Source: Cupriavidus basilensis (lineage in GTDB: Bacteria > Pseudomonadota > Gammaproteobacteria > Burkholderiales > Burkholderiaceae). From it: a stretch of 64,000 bases of DNA. Positions 27,331-36,599 of this stretch are shown here, piece after piece. The stretch's first letter is position 1. Each line of letters starts with the position of its first letter. Location of the stretch: the NCBI RefSeq assembly GCF_008801925.2, contig NZ_CP062803.1, forward strand, positions 2,542,001 through 2,606,000. The letters are read 5' to 3'. The notes beneath the pieces were generated by a model. The model was not told the origin of the DNA and ran no database searches. It saw only the letters and a list, made by a program, of their open reading frames with translations. Position numbers and translations under genes: made by a program.

Positions 27331-28407
27331 TCAGTTGGACACGCGCTGGTCGTGCTCGTCGTGCTCGCTGGGGTGCGCCGGATTCGTCGTGGACGCCCCC
27401 GGGACTTCGGACGCCTGCTCGCCGGAGGCCACTTGTACGTGGTAACCGTTGGCGGGCGTGTCCGTTTGCTCATTTGTTTCACCGTCTTCGACGGCTTGCT
27501 CCTCGGCTGCGTCGCCGGACCGCGCGCCGGCGGGCTCGGCGGCCACCGGCTCGCTCCCTGGCTTACCGTCCGGCTCAGGCGTCGCCGGCACTTCCGCCTC
27601 GGCCTCGGGCGTGGGTGTGAACCCAGCTTCCGCTTGCGCCACGGCCTCCTTTCTTTCAAACGCATCCACCAAACCGGCAATGCCGTCCGTGGCGCCGGCC
27701 GCTAGACCGTCGGGGGCAGCCACGCCCGAAGGGGTCGATTCACCCTCTCCGGGATCCGCCACAACCAGCTCGGCAGCGCCGGCCTGATCATCGCCAGGTT
27801 CCGCGAATGCCTCTTCGTCGCTATCGGCCGGCACCGTGCCCAGCGCCTCGAAGTCGATCGGCTCCTGATTCAGCATTGCGACCTGCGCCTGGGCCTGGAT
27901 GTCTTCCAGCGGCGGCAATTCATCGAGCGTGCGCAGGCCGAGGTCATCAAGGAAGTTCTTGGTGGTGGCATAAAGCGCAGGCCGTCCGGGCACGTCACGG
28001 TGGCCGATCACCTCGATCCAGCTGCGGTCCTCGAGCTTCTTCACGACTTCGGTGCTGACCGCGACACCGCGGATTTCCTCGATATCGCCCCGCGTGACCG
28101 GTTGCCGGTAGGCGATGATCGCCAGCGTCTCCATCACGGCGCGGGAGTACTTGGGCGGCTTTTCCGGATTCAGCCGATCCAGGTACTCGCGCATGACAGG
28201 GCGGCTCTGGAAACGCCAGCCACTGGCCAGTGCCACGAGTTCCACGCCGCGTTGCTCCCAGTCGCGGCGCAACTCTTCCAGCAGCACGCGAATGGTGTCG
28301 GCACCGACTTCGTCGGCAAACAGCCGGCGCAAGTCATTGACGCGCAACGGTTCCTGCGCGCAGATCAGCGCGGTCTCGAGGACGATCTTCGCCTCTTGGG
28401 TATTCAT
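27331..28407 (-). CDS. scpB: Chromosome segregation/condensation protein ScpB with long acidic tail
   Basis: 358 residues. Residues ~1-180 are the two winged-helix domains of Scp[57 protein letters not shown] and [20 protein letters not shown]. The rest (~180-358) is an Ala/Glu/Asp/Pro-rich, probably disordered tail not found in short ScpB proteins. ScpB dimers bind ScpA and the SMC ATPase to form the condensin-like complex. scpA is not visible in the window. It is co-transcribed with rluB, the usual neighbour. Confidence 0.93.
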   Translation of the reverse strand: MNTQEAKIVLETALICAQEPLRVNDLRRLFADEVGADTIRVLLEELRRDWEQRGVELVALASGWRFQSRPVMREYLDRLNPEKPPKYSRAVMETLAIIAYRQPVTRGDIEEIRGVAVSTEVVKKLEDRSWIEVIGHRDVPGRPALYATTKNFLDDLGLRTLDELPPLEDIQAQAQVAMLNQEPIDFEALGTVPADSDEEAFAEPGDDQAGAAELVVADPGEGESTPSGVAAPDGLAAGATDGIAGLVDAFERKEAVAQAEAGFTPTPEAEAEVPATPEPDGKPGSEPVAAEPAGARSGDAAEEQAVEDGETNEQTDTPANGYHVQVASGEQASEVPGASTTNPAHPSEHDEHDQRVSN

Positions 28408-28998
28408 GTTGATTGCGTGCAGCCTGTCTTTGCACCTGCGCCCCGGTTGATCCCGGGCGCACTGGAGATTGCGGGTTCAGCGGTAGGGATTGCCACCGCC
28501 ATCTGGCCGCGCAGCCAACCGCATGCTTGATGCATGCCAGCCGTGCGCCTTCTTTTATTGCATCGGGTGCCGGACCTGACCGGCAGGAGATCGCCCGGCC
28601 ACCGGCTTTATCTGCCAGTCGACGGAGCCCTTGCGTCGCGCCTTCCCCCTGATGTGGCGGACCTGTCCGGCGCGGCGTTTATCATCGAACGCGCCGGGTG
28701 CAAGAAAATACGGATATCGGGCCTGCTGGCCTATTTCACCCCGCCCTGCCGTGGCTGGTCTTTTGAACCGAATCTTTTGAACCGGACGGCGGATGGGGAA
28801 CGGTCCCTGGCGCTGATGCCTGCCTGGGTGTTCCTGGCATGCATCCCTGAGCAGCGGATGCTACCTGACGATGCCACGATGAAATACGCTGCGCGATATC
28901 GCTGTTCTTGCGATTGTATGGCATTCCCTGGCAAACCTGCAACCGATTCGCACAGCTACCTCAGCGAGGAAGTGACAGATACACCACGAAACGGCGCT
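28408..28998. other. Intergenic region without a recognised gene
   Basis: 591 bases between the scpB start and the end of the TauE-like gene. It must hold the scpB promoter. An open frame on the plus strand (28534-29043) has no ribosome site, overlaps the 3' end of the TauE-like gene and shows no protein family character, so I do not call it. The base composition is more even around 28680-28940 than in the flanking genes. No tRNA, riboswitch or clear terminator was seen. Confidence 0.4.
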
Positions 28999-29763
28999 TC
29001 AGAAGACCAGGCAGAATCCATGCGCGGCAAGCGTCTCAGGTAAAAGCAGCGCGCGCGCCACCCCGGCCAAGCCAAAAGCCACCACCGCAAGGCCAGCGCC
29101 AGCGCGCAACGCCGGGCGCCGCGAAAGCTGCCTGAGATAGCCGGACAGGCCCGAGATCACCAGCAGGTTCGGCAGGGTGCCCAGGCCAAACACGGCCATC
29201 ACCAGCGCGCCCGACAGAGCATTGCCGGCCAGCAACGCCATGGCAAGAGCACCGTACACCATGCCGCACGGGACCAGCCCCCAGGCTAGCCCCATGCCGT
29301 AGCGGCGCAGCAAGCGGCCCTGCCCATGCGCCCGGGCCACAGCTGGCAAGCGCGCCCCGACAGCGCCAAGGCCGCGCAGCAAGCCACCCGCGCCCCGGGC
29401 GGCGAGCCGCTCAAGCCCACCCGTACCCATGGTGCGCCCGCACAACATCCACAAGCCCGACAGCACCAGCATCACGCTGCCGATCCCGAACAGCCAACGC
29501 TGCAGCGGCAGGTACTGTGCCTTCCAGACACCGGCACCAAGGGCACCCAGCAAGCCTCCCAGCACCGCATACATGCTCAGCCGCCCGGCATGCATGACAA
29601 GCAGTTCCAGCAACCAATGGCCGGGACGCCGGAGCACCGTGGCAGGCACGCGCGCAACGCCGCCCTGCTCCGCCGCCAGCGCGATCCCGCCGCACATGGC
29701 GGCGCAGTGCACGCCGCCCAGCAAAGCCAGGGTAAATACGCTGATAAGCACGCCTATGGTCAA
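28999..29763 (-). CDS. Sulfite exporter TauE/SafE-type (DsbD-like) membrane protein of the cbb3 cluster
   Basis: 254 residues from a TTG at 29763, chosen because GGGAGGAGAAG lies right before it and the protein then begins directly with its first membrane segment (LTIGVLISVFTLALLGGVHC); an ATG at 29835 is the alternative. About six hydrophobic segments are visible. GGVHCAAMCGGIALA, with two cysteines in the first helix, and WGLVPCGMVYGALAMALL, with a third, match the TauE/SafE/UreH-like group often found near cco genes and thought to handle copper or thiols for oxidase maturation. That role is inference from context. Next to fnr, divergent. Confidence 0.8.
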   Translation of the reverse strand: MTIGVLISVFTLALLGGVHCAAMCGGIALAAEQGGVARVPATVLRRPGHWLLELLVMHAGRLSMYAVLGGLLGALGAGVWKAQYLPLQRWLFGIGSVMLVLSGLWMLCGRTMGTGGLERLAARGAGGLLRGLGAVGARLPAVARAHGQGRLLRRYGMGLAWGLVPCGMVYGALAMALLAGNALSGALVMAVFGLGTLPNLLVISGLSGYLRQLSRRPALRAGAGLAVVAFGLAGVARALLLPETLAAHGFCLVF

Positions 29764-30061
29764 CTTCTCCTCCCAATCACACAATCGCAACGTCCGGCGC
29801 GGTAAAATGCGGCGAACGCGCCCCCGCAGCTCCAAGAGGCGCTATCAACATGAAGCTTGGCGCCCGCGTACATCAGCGCGCTCGCACAACATGACGACGG
29901 GCACGGCAAGCCGCGCTGCACAGATAGCGCACTGCCGCAAGACCCGCGCGCCAGGCCGATGTGGATAGCGCTTCCAACCGACGACTCTCAACGTCAAGCT
30001 CTCAACTCAATGCGCCTGCCACATCGCGCTTGATTGACTGCGCTAAACCGACAGGCCCCAA

Positions 30062-30787
30062 TTGCTCACCACCATTCCCATTACCGAGATGTCGCCCCGC
30101 TGCTCCACTTGCTCGCTCGGCCAGCTCTGCCTGCCCGTCGGCATGTCGCAGCAGGACCTCGAAAAGATGGATACGCTGGTCCAGGACCGGGTGCGCGTAC
30201 GCAAGGGCGAAACCCTGTACCGCCTCGGCGATCCTCTCACCGCCGTCTACGCGATTCGCTTCGGCACGCTCAAGACCCACCTGACAATGGAAGACGGCCG
30301 CTCGCAGATCACGGGCTTCCACCTTCCCGGCGAAGTCGTCGGCCTCGACGGCCTTGGCGAGATGCAACACGCGTCGGACGCCACCGCACTGGAAGATACC
30401 GAAGTCTGCGTGGTGCGCTTTGGCGATCTCCAGACGCTGTCCAACGTCCTGCCTTCCCTGCAGCATCAGTTCATGCGCCTGATGAGCAAGGAGATCTCGC
30501 AGGACCAGGTCATGTTGATCACGCTCGGATCGATGCGCGCCGAGGAGCGGCTTGCCGCTTTCCTGATCAACCTGTCCGAGCGCTTGTCCGCGCGCGGCTA
30601 TTCGGCCTCCGAATTTGTGCTGCGCATGAGCCGCGAGGAAATCGGCAGCTACCTGGGGCTCAAGCTCGAAACCGTCAGCCGCCTGTTCTCGCGCTTTGCG
30701 GAAGCCGGCCTGATCCAGATTCGCCAGCGCCACGTCAAGCTGGTCGACATGGTGGGGATCAAGCAGATCGTCAACAAGTCCTGCTGA
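30062..30787 (+). CDS. fnr: Fnr/Crp family oxygen-responsive regulator
   Basis: 241 residues from a TTG at 30062 (ATG at 30089 is an alternative start that keeps all key residues). The N-terminus contains CSTCSLGQLC, and a further cysteine follows in TEVCVVRFGD; together these supply the four ligands of the [4Fe-4S] oxygen sensor of true Fnr. The cyclic-nucleotide-like beta-roll is followed by the helix-turn-helix MSREEIGSYLGLKLETVSRL, with the E..SR recognition pattern that reads TTGAT half-sites. It should activate the cbb3 genes in this cluster, which carry perfect TTGAT-N4-ATCAA boxes at 36338 and 39204. Confidence 0.93.
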   Translation: MLTTIPITEMSPRCSTCSLGQLCLPVGMSQQDLEKMDTLVQDRVRVRKGETLYRLGDPLTAVYAIRFGTLKTHLTMEDGRSQITGFHLPGEVVGLDGLGEMQHASDATALEDTEVCVVRFGDLQTLSNVLPSLQHQFMRLMSKEISQDQVMLITLGSMRAEERLAAFLINLSERLSARGYSASEFVLRMSREEIGSYLGLKLETVSRLFSRFAEAGLIQIRQRHVKLVDMVGIKQIVNKSC

Positions 30788-30873
30788 CGTGCACGTCGCG
30801 GGCCGCCCTCGCCCGCGGCGGCTCGCCGCGATGCCGCGCCTGCTGGCCTGAACCGGCAAGGCGCGCATCACAG

Positions 30874-31119
30874 TCACTCCAGCTCGTCCGTGTCCGCCAG
30901 CCGCGTGGGCATGGTGTACAACGTCAAGCCGCTCGACAGCGAGCACAGCACCCACGCGATCAGGAAGCCCACGGTGTAGACCGCCTCCCGCGATGCCTCG
31001 ACCGGCTGGCCGAAGAAGCGCAGGTCACCGGGATCGACCATGGAGAATACCAGCGCGGTCGTCAGCCCGGCGACCAGGAAAGCGGGCCACAACACCCACA
31101 TCAGCCAGCGTAGCCTCAT
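30874..31119 (-). CDS. Small membrane protein of the cbb3 cluster
   Basis: 81 residues from the ATG at 31119, preceded by GAGGTGATC; a GTG at 31125 overlapping the stop of the fixH-like gene is an alternative. Two membrane segments are visible: LMWVLWPAFLVAGLTTALVF and VYTVGFLIAWVLCSLSSGL. I do not recognise a family. It follows the fixH-like gene with overlapping or adjacent codons, so it is the last gene of the cco operon. A role in oxidase assembly is a guess from position. Confidence 0.7.
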   Translation of the reverse strand: MRLRWLMWVLWPAFLVAGLTTALVFSMVDPGDLRFFGQPVEASREAVYTVGFLIAWVLCSLSSGLTLYTMPTRLADTDELE

Positions 31120-31121
31120 GA

Positions 31122-31340
31122 TCACCTCGCTTGCGCCGCGACCGGCGCTGCCTGGCGTGCCGCGCTGCCCGCCTTCTCGACCACCAGGCCGTGGCGAGCG
31201 ACCCCTTCCTCAATGGGCGGATCCGGGTGGGTCATGGCCAGCCAGATCGTGACCCCGCAGGCCACCATGGCCACGAACGGCCCACTCATCAGCAGCCACG
31301 GCCATGGCTCCTTCCACCAGGGATTGCTTTGCTGCGTCAT
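31122..31340 (-). CDS. ccoH: FixH/CcoH-like cbb3 oxidase assembly protein
   Basis: 72 residues from the ATG at 31340, with GGAGGCCAG as ribosome site. MTQQSNPWWKEPWPWLLMSG followed by a single membrane helix (PFVAMVACGVTIWLAM) and DPPIEEG is the FixH N-terminal signature. The periplasmic domain is much shorter than in classical FixH (~150-170 residues); the beta-proteobacterial cbb3 clusters often have this short form. CcoH is needed for stable assembly of the oxidase, close to CcoN/CcoI. Lies 68 bases after ccoG. Confidence 0.78.
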   Translation of the reverse strand: MTQQSNPWWKEPWPWLLMSGPFVAMVACGVTIWLAMTHPDPPIEEGVARHGLVVEKAGSAARQAAPVAAQAR

Positions 31341-31408
31341 CTGGCCTCCTCTAGTTCTAGATCGCGTCTGTAGCGTACGGATTGGTGCATCCAGCGTCCC
31401 CCGTCGCC

Positions 31409-32908
31409 TCATAGATTGCGCGGCACGATAAAGCTGGTGCTCTGTCGAATCTCCGCGCCATGCCCCCCCGCGCCCTTGTCGGGCACCGCGGTCACCGTGA
31501 CCTCGATCTTGTGCGTGCCCTGCGCCGCGGACTCGATCGGCACGCGCACCCGGATGGGAATCAGGCGATTGGACGTGGGCTCCAGGTTGCCGGCAGCGTG
31601 ATCATATTCCACGGCCAAGCCCTTGAGCTCATCGCTGCCCGCGCTGACGGCGACGCGCGTCGGCGCCTCGGTCGTGTTGATCAGCTGCAGCCGGTACACG
31701 TTCTCGATCCAGCGCCCTTCCACTTCCCGCCCCAGCGCGCCGCGGTCGCGGATGATATCGACCTTGAGCGGCGTGCGCATGGCCAGCGAGGCCATGAAGC
31801 CGGCGACCAGCGCCAGCCAGATCACCGAGTAGATCACCGTGCGCGGCCGCACCAGGCGCTTGCGTGCCACGGTCTCCGAGAGCGCGCTGCGCATGGCGTT
31901 CTCAGACGTATAGCCGATCAGCCCGCGCGGGTAAGCCATCTTGTCCATGACCTGGTTGCAGGCGTCGATACAGGCGCCGCAGCCAATGCAGTCGTACTGC
32001 AGGCCATCTCGGATATCGATGCCGGTAGGACAGACCTGCACGCAGATGCTGCAATTCACGCACGAGCCCAGCCCGGCAGCCTTGTGGTCCGCCTTGCGCG
32101 AGCGGCTGCCGCGCGGCTCGCCGCGGCCTACGTCATAGGTGACCACATAGGTGTCGCGATCCACCATCACGCTCTGGAAACGCGCATACGGGCACATGTA
32201 CTTGCAGACCTGCTCGCGCATGAAGCCGGCGTTGCCCCAGGTGGCAAACGAGTAAAACAGCATCCAGAACGTCTGCCACGGACCCAGCGAGAGGCTCAGC
32301 ACCTGCGCGCCGAGCGTGCGAATGGGCGAGAAGTAGCCGACGAAGGTAAAGCCCGTCCATAGCGCGATCACGATCCAGAGCGTGTGCTTGGTGGCCTTCA
32401 GGCGCAGCTTGCGCACGCTCCAGGGGTCGCCGTCCAGGCGGATGCGGGCAAAGCGGTCGCCTTCCACATGCCGCTCGATCCACATGAAGATCTCGGTGTA
32501 CACCGTTTGCGGACACGCGTAGCCGCAGAACAGCCGCCCCGCAATCGCCGTGAAGAGAAACAGCGACACCGCGGAGATCACCAGCAGCACGGCAAGGTAG
32601 ATCACGTCCTGCGGCCACAGCACCAGGCCGAAGATATAAAACTTGCGCGCGCCGAGATCGAACAACATGGCCTGGCGGCCGTTCCACTGCAGCCAGGGCA
32701 TGCCATAGAAGAACAGCTGGGTCAGGACCACCATCCAGACCCGCCAGCTCGAGAACGCACCCGACACCGAGCGCGGATAGATCTTGCGGCGGACTTCATA
32801 CAGGGTCTCGTCCGACGTTTCCGCGTCAGCCGAATCAGGCGTGGGCGCTCGCAGCGGCGCCCACGCGGCCCCGTTCCTTTCAAGCGGCTCCGGTCCGGGG
32901 GCGTTCAT
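31409..32908 (-). CDS. ccoG: Cytochrome oxidase accessory protein CcoG (FixG family, polyferredoxin)
   Basis: 499 residues from the ATG at 32908 (MNAPGPEPLERN). About five membrane segments are mixed with iron-sulfur motifs: FCGYACPQTVYTEIFMWIER on the first loop, and the ferredoxin pair CVNCSICVQVCPTGIDI and CIGCGACIDACNQVMDKM. The C-terminal ~120 residues form an Ig-like extracytoplasmic domain. CcoG is a membrane iron-sulfur protein implicated in reducing copper for cbb3 oxidase assembly. It follows ccoP after 55 bases in the operon. Confidence 0.95.
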   Translation of the reverse strand: MNAPGPEPLERNGAAWAPLRAPTPDSADAETSDETLYEVRRKIYPRSVSGAFSSWRVWMVVLTQLFFYGMPWLQWNGRQAMLFDLGARKFYIFGLVLWPQDVIYLAVLLVISAVSLFLFTAIAGRLFCGYACPQTVYTEIFMWIERHVEGDRFARIRLDGDPWSVRKLRLKATKHTLWIVIALWTGFTFVGYFSPIRTLGAQVLSLSLGPWQTFWMLFYSFATWGNAGFMREQVCKYMCPYARFQSVMVDRDTYVVTYDVGRGEPRGSRSRKADHKAAGLGSCVNCSICVQVCPTGIDIRDGLQYDCIGCGACIDACNQVMDKMAYPRGLIGYTSENAMRSALSETVARKRLVRPRTVIYSVIWLALVAGFMASLAMRTPLKVDIIRDRGALGREVEGRWIENVYRLQLINTTEAPTRVAVSAGSDELKGLAVEYDHAAGNLEPTSNRLIPIRVRVPIESAAQGTHKIEVTVTAVPDKGAGGHGAEIRQSTSFIVPRNL

Positions 32909-32963
32909 GTGCGAACGCCCCCGCCGCCGCGCGGGTCCGCCTGACAAGCATAAGCGCAGTGGC

Positions 32964-33890
32964 TCATTGCTTTGCCCCCTCGCCTGCGCCGCCGGTGTTG
33001 GACAGGCCCCAGACATAGGCCGTCAACATGCGGATACGCTCCGGCGTGAGGATTTCCTCGTGCGCCGGCATATGGTTGTTGTGGCCCTTCAGGATGGCAT
33101 CGACGATGTTCGCCTCCGAGCTGCCGTACAGCCACACGCGGTCCGACAGGTTAGGCGCGCCAAGCGCCTGGTTGCCCTTGCCGGTGGAGCCATGGCAGGC
33201 CGCGCAGGTGGACTTGAACGTGCTCTCGCCGCGCGAGGCGCGAATCGGGTCGGAAGACAGGCCGGACAGCGAGCGCACGTATTGCGCCACGTCGCCAGCG
33301 AGCTTGCCGTCGATGGTCGAGGCGAACGACGGCATCACGCCGTTGCGGCCCTTGGTAATGGTCTGCGTGATGGTCTCGGGATCTCCGCCGTACAGCCAGT
33401 CGTTATCGGTCAGGTTGGGAAAGCCGCGGCTGCCGCGCGCATCGGAGCCGTGGCATTGCGCGCAGTAGTTGAGAAACAGGCGTTGCCCGATTTCGCGCGC
33501 CGCCGGGTCGGCCGCCACCTGCTTGACGTCCATCTGCATGTACTTGCCATAGACCTCGCGTTGCAGTTGTTCGGCTGCCTGGCGGTGCGCCTCCAGCTCA
33601 ACCCGGCTGGAGGTCTTGAGCACGCCGGCGTACGAACCCAGGCCGGGGTACAGCACCAGGTAACCCAGGCCAAAGATGCATGCCAGCAGGAACATCCACA
33701 TCCACCAGCGTGGCAGCGGGTTGTTCAGCTCGCGCAGGTCGCCATCCCACACGTGGCCGGTGTCCTCAGGCGCGCCCACAACCTTGGTGACCTTGCGCTG
33801 GGAGAACAGCAGCCACACGCACCAGACGATGCCGACCAGCGCGATGGCGGCAATGTAGTAGCTCCAGAAATCCGTGAAGAAGTCGCTCAT
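32964..33890 (-). CDS. ccoP: cbb3-type cytochrome c oxidase subunit III, di-haem CcoP
   Basis: 308 residues. Two N-terminal membrane segments (DFWSYYIAAIALVGIVWCVW and WMWMFLLACIFGLGYLVLY) precede two cytochrome c domains with CAQCHGSDARGSRGFPNLTD and CAACHGSTGKGNQALGAPNLSD. Methionine ligands are present in each domain (GRNGVMPSF, NNHMPAHEE). CcoP passes electrons from soluble cytochrome c to the catalytic subunit. Spacing to ccoQ is 3 bases. Confidence 0.97.
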   Translation of the reverse strand: MSDFFTDFWSYYIAAIALVGIVWCVWLLFSQRKVTKVVGAPEDTGHVWDGDLRELNNPLPRWWMWMFLLACIFGLGYLVLYPGLGSYAGVLKTSSRVELEAHRQAAEQLQREVYGKYMQMDVKQVAADPAAREIGQRLFLNYCAQCHGSDARGSRGFPNLTDNDWLYGGDPETITQTITKGRNGVMPSFASTIDGKLAGDVAQYVRSLSGLSSDPIRASRGESTFKSTCAACHGSTGKGNQALGAPNLSDRVWLYGSSEANIVDAILKGHNNHMPAHEEILTPERIRMLTAYVWGLSNTGGAGEGAKQ

Positions 33891-33893
33891 GAC

Positions 33894-34121
33894 TCAGTGT
33901 TCCTGCGTGGTGTTGTTTGCGCCGCCGGCATGACGCGCGACGCGGTGGCCGGCGTCGGGCCTGTCTTCCTGGCGTGCGGCCAGCGGCTCGTCGGGCAAGG
34001 CGAACGGCAGCATGGCCGACTCCTGGTTGGCGGCCTTGCGCCCGGACGACCAGGCCCACCAGCAGATGGCGATGAAGGCAGCCATCGAGATCACGGTGGA
34101 AAACGCGGTGATCATTGCCAT
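33894..34121 (-). CDS. ccoQ: cbb3-type oxidase subunit IV CcoQ
   Basis: 75 residues: MAMITAFSTVISMAAFIAIC and a Trp-rich end of the single membrane helix (CWWAWSSGRK), then a polar tail containing LPFALPDEP, a common CcoQ motif. CcoQ is a small subunit that stabilises the complex. The position between ccoO and ccoP with 3-base gaps on both sides is the standard arrangement. Confidence 0.9.
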   Translation of the reverse strand: MAMITAFSTVISMAAFIAICWWAWSSGRKAANQESAMLPFALPDEPLAARQEDRPDAGHRVARHAGGANNTTQEH

Positions 34122-34124
34122 GGC

Positions 34125-34802
34125 TTACTCCTTGGCCGGCGTGGCCGCGGGCTGCGCAGCGGCCGCGGTATCGACCCGCACATTGCGCTTGGCGATGCCA
34201 AGCTCCTGCAGGTAGGCGACCATCGCGTCTTCCTCGGTCTTGCCGGCCAGCGTGGCAGGCGCCTGCTCGATCTCGGCGTCGGTGTACGGCACGCCGAGAC
34301 GGCGCAGCGCACGCATGCGGTCGCGGACATCGTTGGTCTGCAGCGGCGTTTTCTCCAGCCACGGGTAGGACGGCATCACCGATTCGGGCACCACGTCGCG
34401 CGGATTGCGCAAGTGGATGCGCTGCCAGTCATCGGAGTAGCGTCCGCCCACGCGCGCCAGGTCGGGACCGGTACGCTTGGAGCCCCACAGGAAGGGATGG
34501 TCGTAGACCGACTCGCCCGCCGTGGAGTAATGACCATAGCGCTCGACATCGCCCTGCAAGGTGCGCACCTGCTGCGAATGGCAGCCCACGCAGCCCTCGC
34601 GGATATAGATATCGCGGCCCATCAGGCGCAGCGCGGAGTACGGCTTGATACCCGCGTCGGGCTCGGTGGTGGAGTGCTGGAAGAACAGCGGCACGATCTG
34701 GACGAGCCCGGCGATGCTGACCACCAGGATGGTGCAGATGATCAGCCACCCGATATTCTTCTCCAGGGTCTCGTGCGTAAAGAAGCTTCGTTTTTCGGAC
34801 AT
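34125..34802 (-). CDS. ccoO: cbb3-type cytochrome c oxidase subunit II, mono-haem CcoO
   Basis: 225 residues. An N-terminal membrane anchor ([20 protein letters not shown]) is followed by a cytochrome c domain with [16 protein letters not shown] (haem site) and [12 protein letters not shown] (Met ligand region). CcoO is the membrane-anchored haem c subunit that hands electrons to the haem b/b3-CuB centre. Starts 19 bases after the ccoN stop. Confidence 0.97.
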   Translation of the reverse strand: MSEKRSFFTHETLEKNIGWLIICTILVVSIAGLVQIVPLFFQHSTTEPDAGIKPYSALRLMGRDIYIREGCVGCHSQQVRTLQGDVERYGHYSTAGESVYDHPFLWGSKRTGPDLARVGGRYSDDWQRIHLRNPRDVVPESVMPSYPWLEKTPLQTNDVRDRMRALRRLGVPYTDAEIEQAPATLAGKTEEDAMVAYLQELGIAKRNVRVDTAAAAQPAATPAKE

Positions 34803-34821
34803 CGTTTCTATCCTGGAATGA

Positions 34822-36270
34822 TCAATGGGCGGAGGCGGAAACGCTGGTCGGGATCAGTGCATCCACGGCAGGCTTGCCGATGATGGTCCTGGCCACGTTG
34901 TATGCCATCAGCAGCATGCCGGAGAGGAAGCACAAGCCACCCAGCAAGCGGATCAGGTAGAACGGGTACTTGGCCTTGACCGCTTCCACGAAGGCGTAGG
35001 TCAGCGTGCCGTCGGGCTGGGTGGCGCGCCACATCAGGCCCTCCATCACACCGGCGATCCACATCGAGGCGATGTACAGCACCACGCCGATGGTGGCGAT
35101 CCAGAAATGCAGCTCGATCAGGCGCACGCTGTACATCTCTTTCTCGCCAAAGAGCCGCGGGATCAGGTAGTAGAGCGAACCGATCGAGATCATCGCGACC
35201 CAGCCCAGCGCGCCGGAGTGCACGTGGCCAATGGTCCAGTCCGTGTAGTGCGACAGCGCGTTGACGGTCTTGATCGACATCATCGAGCCCTCGAAGGTCG
35301 CCATGCCGTAGAACGACAGCGCCACCACCAGGAACTTGAGGATGGGATCGGTGCGCAGCTTGTGCCAGGCACCTGACAAGGTCATGATGCCGTTGATCAT
35401 GCCGCCCCACGAAGGTGCCAGCAGGATCAGCGAGAACACCATGCCGAGCGATTGCGCCCAGTCCGGCAGCGAGGTGAACTGCAGGTGGTGGGGACCAGCC
35501 CACATATAAGTGAAGTTGAGCGCCCAGAAGTGAACGATCGACAGGCGGTAGGAATAGATCGGGCGGCCGGCCTGCTTGGGGATGAAGTAATACATCATGC
35601 CCAGGAAGCTGGTGGTCAGGAAGAAGCCCACCGCGTTATGGCCGTACCACCACTGCACCATGGCGTCCTGCACGCCGGCATACGCCGAGTAGGACTTCCA
35701 CATGCCCACCGGCATCTCGGCGTTGTTGACGATATGCAGGATGGCGATGGTCAGGATATAGGCGCCGAAGAACCAGTTGGCCACGTAGATATGGCGGGTC
35801 TTGCGCTTCATGATGGTGCCGAAGAACACGATGGCATAAGCCACCCAGACCAGCGTGATCAGGATGTCGATCGGCCATTCGAGCTCGGCGTATTCCTTCG
35901 AGCTGGTGATGCCCAGCGGCAGCGTGATGACCGCGGCCACGATCACCAGTTGCCAGCCCCAGAACGTGAAGGCCGCCAGCGGTCCGCAGAACAGGCGCGC
36001 CTGGCAGGTGCGCTGCACGATGTAGTACGAAGTAGCAAACAGCGCGCTGCCACCGAAGGCGAAGATGACCGCATTGGTGTGCAGCGGGCGCAAGCGGCCG
36101 AACGACAGCCATGGCGTGTTGAAATTAAGCTCCGGCCAGATCAACTGTGCCGCGAGCAGAACGCCTACGGCCATACCGACAATCCCCCAGACTACCGTCA
36201 TGACGGCAAACTGCCGCACAACGCCGTAATTGAAGGTGTCGGCGCGAGAATACGCGGCGGTGACAGCCAT
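34822..36270 (-). CDS. ccoN: cbb3-type cytochrome c oxidase catalytic subunit I CcoN
   Basis: 482 residues with about twelve membrane helices. Haem and copper ligands are visible in their usual contexts: [54 protein letters not shown] and [17 protein letters not shown]. This is the high-affinity oxygen-reducing proton pump used at low oxygen. The start at 36270 follows GGGGGTCTGA. An FNR box lies 67 bases upstream, so the ccoNOQPGH unit should be induced by oxygen limitation. Confidence 0.97.
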   Translation of the reverse strand: MAVTAAYSRADTFNYGVVRQFAVMTVVWGIVGMAVGVLLAAQLIWPELNFNTPWLSFGRLRPLHTNAVIFAFGGSALFATSYYIVQRTCQARLFCGPLAAFTFWGWQLVIVAAVITLPLGITSSKEYAELEWPIDILITLVWVAYAIVFFGTIMKRKTRHIYVANWFFGAYILTIAILHIVNNAEMPVGMWKSYSAYAGVQDAMVQWWYGHNAVGFFLTTSFLGMMYYFIPKQAGRPIYSYRLSIVHFWALNFTYMWAGPHHLQFTSLPDWAQSLGMVFSLILLAPSWGGMINGIMTLSGAWHKLRTDPILKFLVVALSFYGMATFEGSMMSIKTVNALSHYTDWTIGHVHSGALGWVAMISIGSLYYLIPRLFGEKEMYSVRLIELHFWIATIGVVLYIASMWIAGVMEGLMWRATQPDGTLTYAFVEAVKAKYPFYLIRLLGGLCFLSGMLLMAYNVARTIIGKPAVDALIPTSVSASAH

Positions 36271-36337
36271 TCAGACCCCCAGATTGGATAAACATGAATT
36301 GATGTTGTGACTGTAGGAAAAGCGCGCGCAAGCTGTC

Positions 36338-36351
36338 TTGATCTGTATCAA
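36338..36351 (-). promoter_or_regulatory. FNR box upstream of ccoN
   Basis: TTGATCTGTATCAA, a perfect TTGAT-N4-ATCAA FNR site, centred about 74 bases before the ccoN start codon. A transcription start ~41 bases downstream would leave a ~33-base leader, the spacing of a class II activator site. It is the exact reverse complement of the box upstream of ccoI. Confidence 0.9.
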
Positions 36352-36448
36352 GCGCACCGGAAAGCATGGGAACTCAGGTGCAACGGCGTCTCGCATCCGC
36401 ACACACGGCAACGCAGCCGCGCGCGGGCACGGCCGCATTGGCGATCAC

Positions 36449-36595
36449 TCAGGGCTTGTCGTTGTCGAGCAGAATGGCTTCGCCGGGACGGTCGAGGTCG
36501 TCGTATTGCCCGGCGTGCAGCGCCCACCAGAGCGCGCCGGCGATCACCGCGACCAGCACCAAGCTCATCGGCACCAGCAGGTAGAGCATGTCCAT
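36449..36595 (-). CDS. ccoS: cbb3 oxidase maturation protein CcoS
   Basis: 48 residues from the ATG at 36595 (MDMLYLLVPMSLVLVAVIAG). A single N-terminal membrane helix is followed by ALWWALHAGQYDDLDRPGE, the invariant CcoS motif ending AILLDND. CcoS is required for insertion of the redox cofactors into cbb3 oxidase. It starts 4 bases after the ccoI stop, so the two are one transcript, with the ccoN promoter region downstream. Confidence 0.93.
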   Translation of the reverse strand: MDMLYLLVPMSLVLVAVIAGALWWALHAGQYDDLDRPGEAILLDNDKP

Positions 36596-36599
36596 GGCA

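Noticed and set aside
28534..29043. Possible gene of 169 codons on the plus strand
   Set aside because: No ribosome site, no recognisable composition, and its end overlaps the TauE-like gene; kept only as an unexplained interval.
32784..34883. 699-codon open frame opposite ccoG, ccoP, ccoQ and ccoO
   Set aside because: Antisense to four identified genes and without any recognisable domain.
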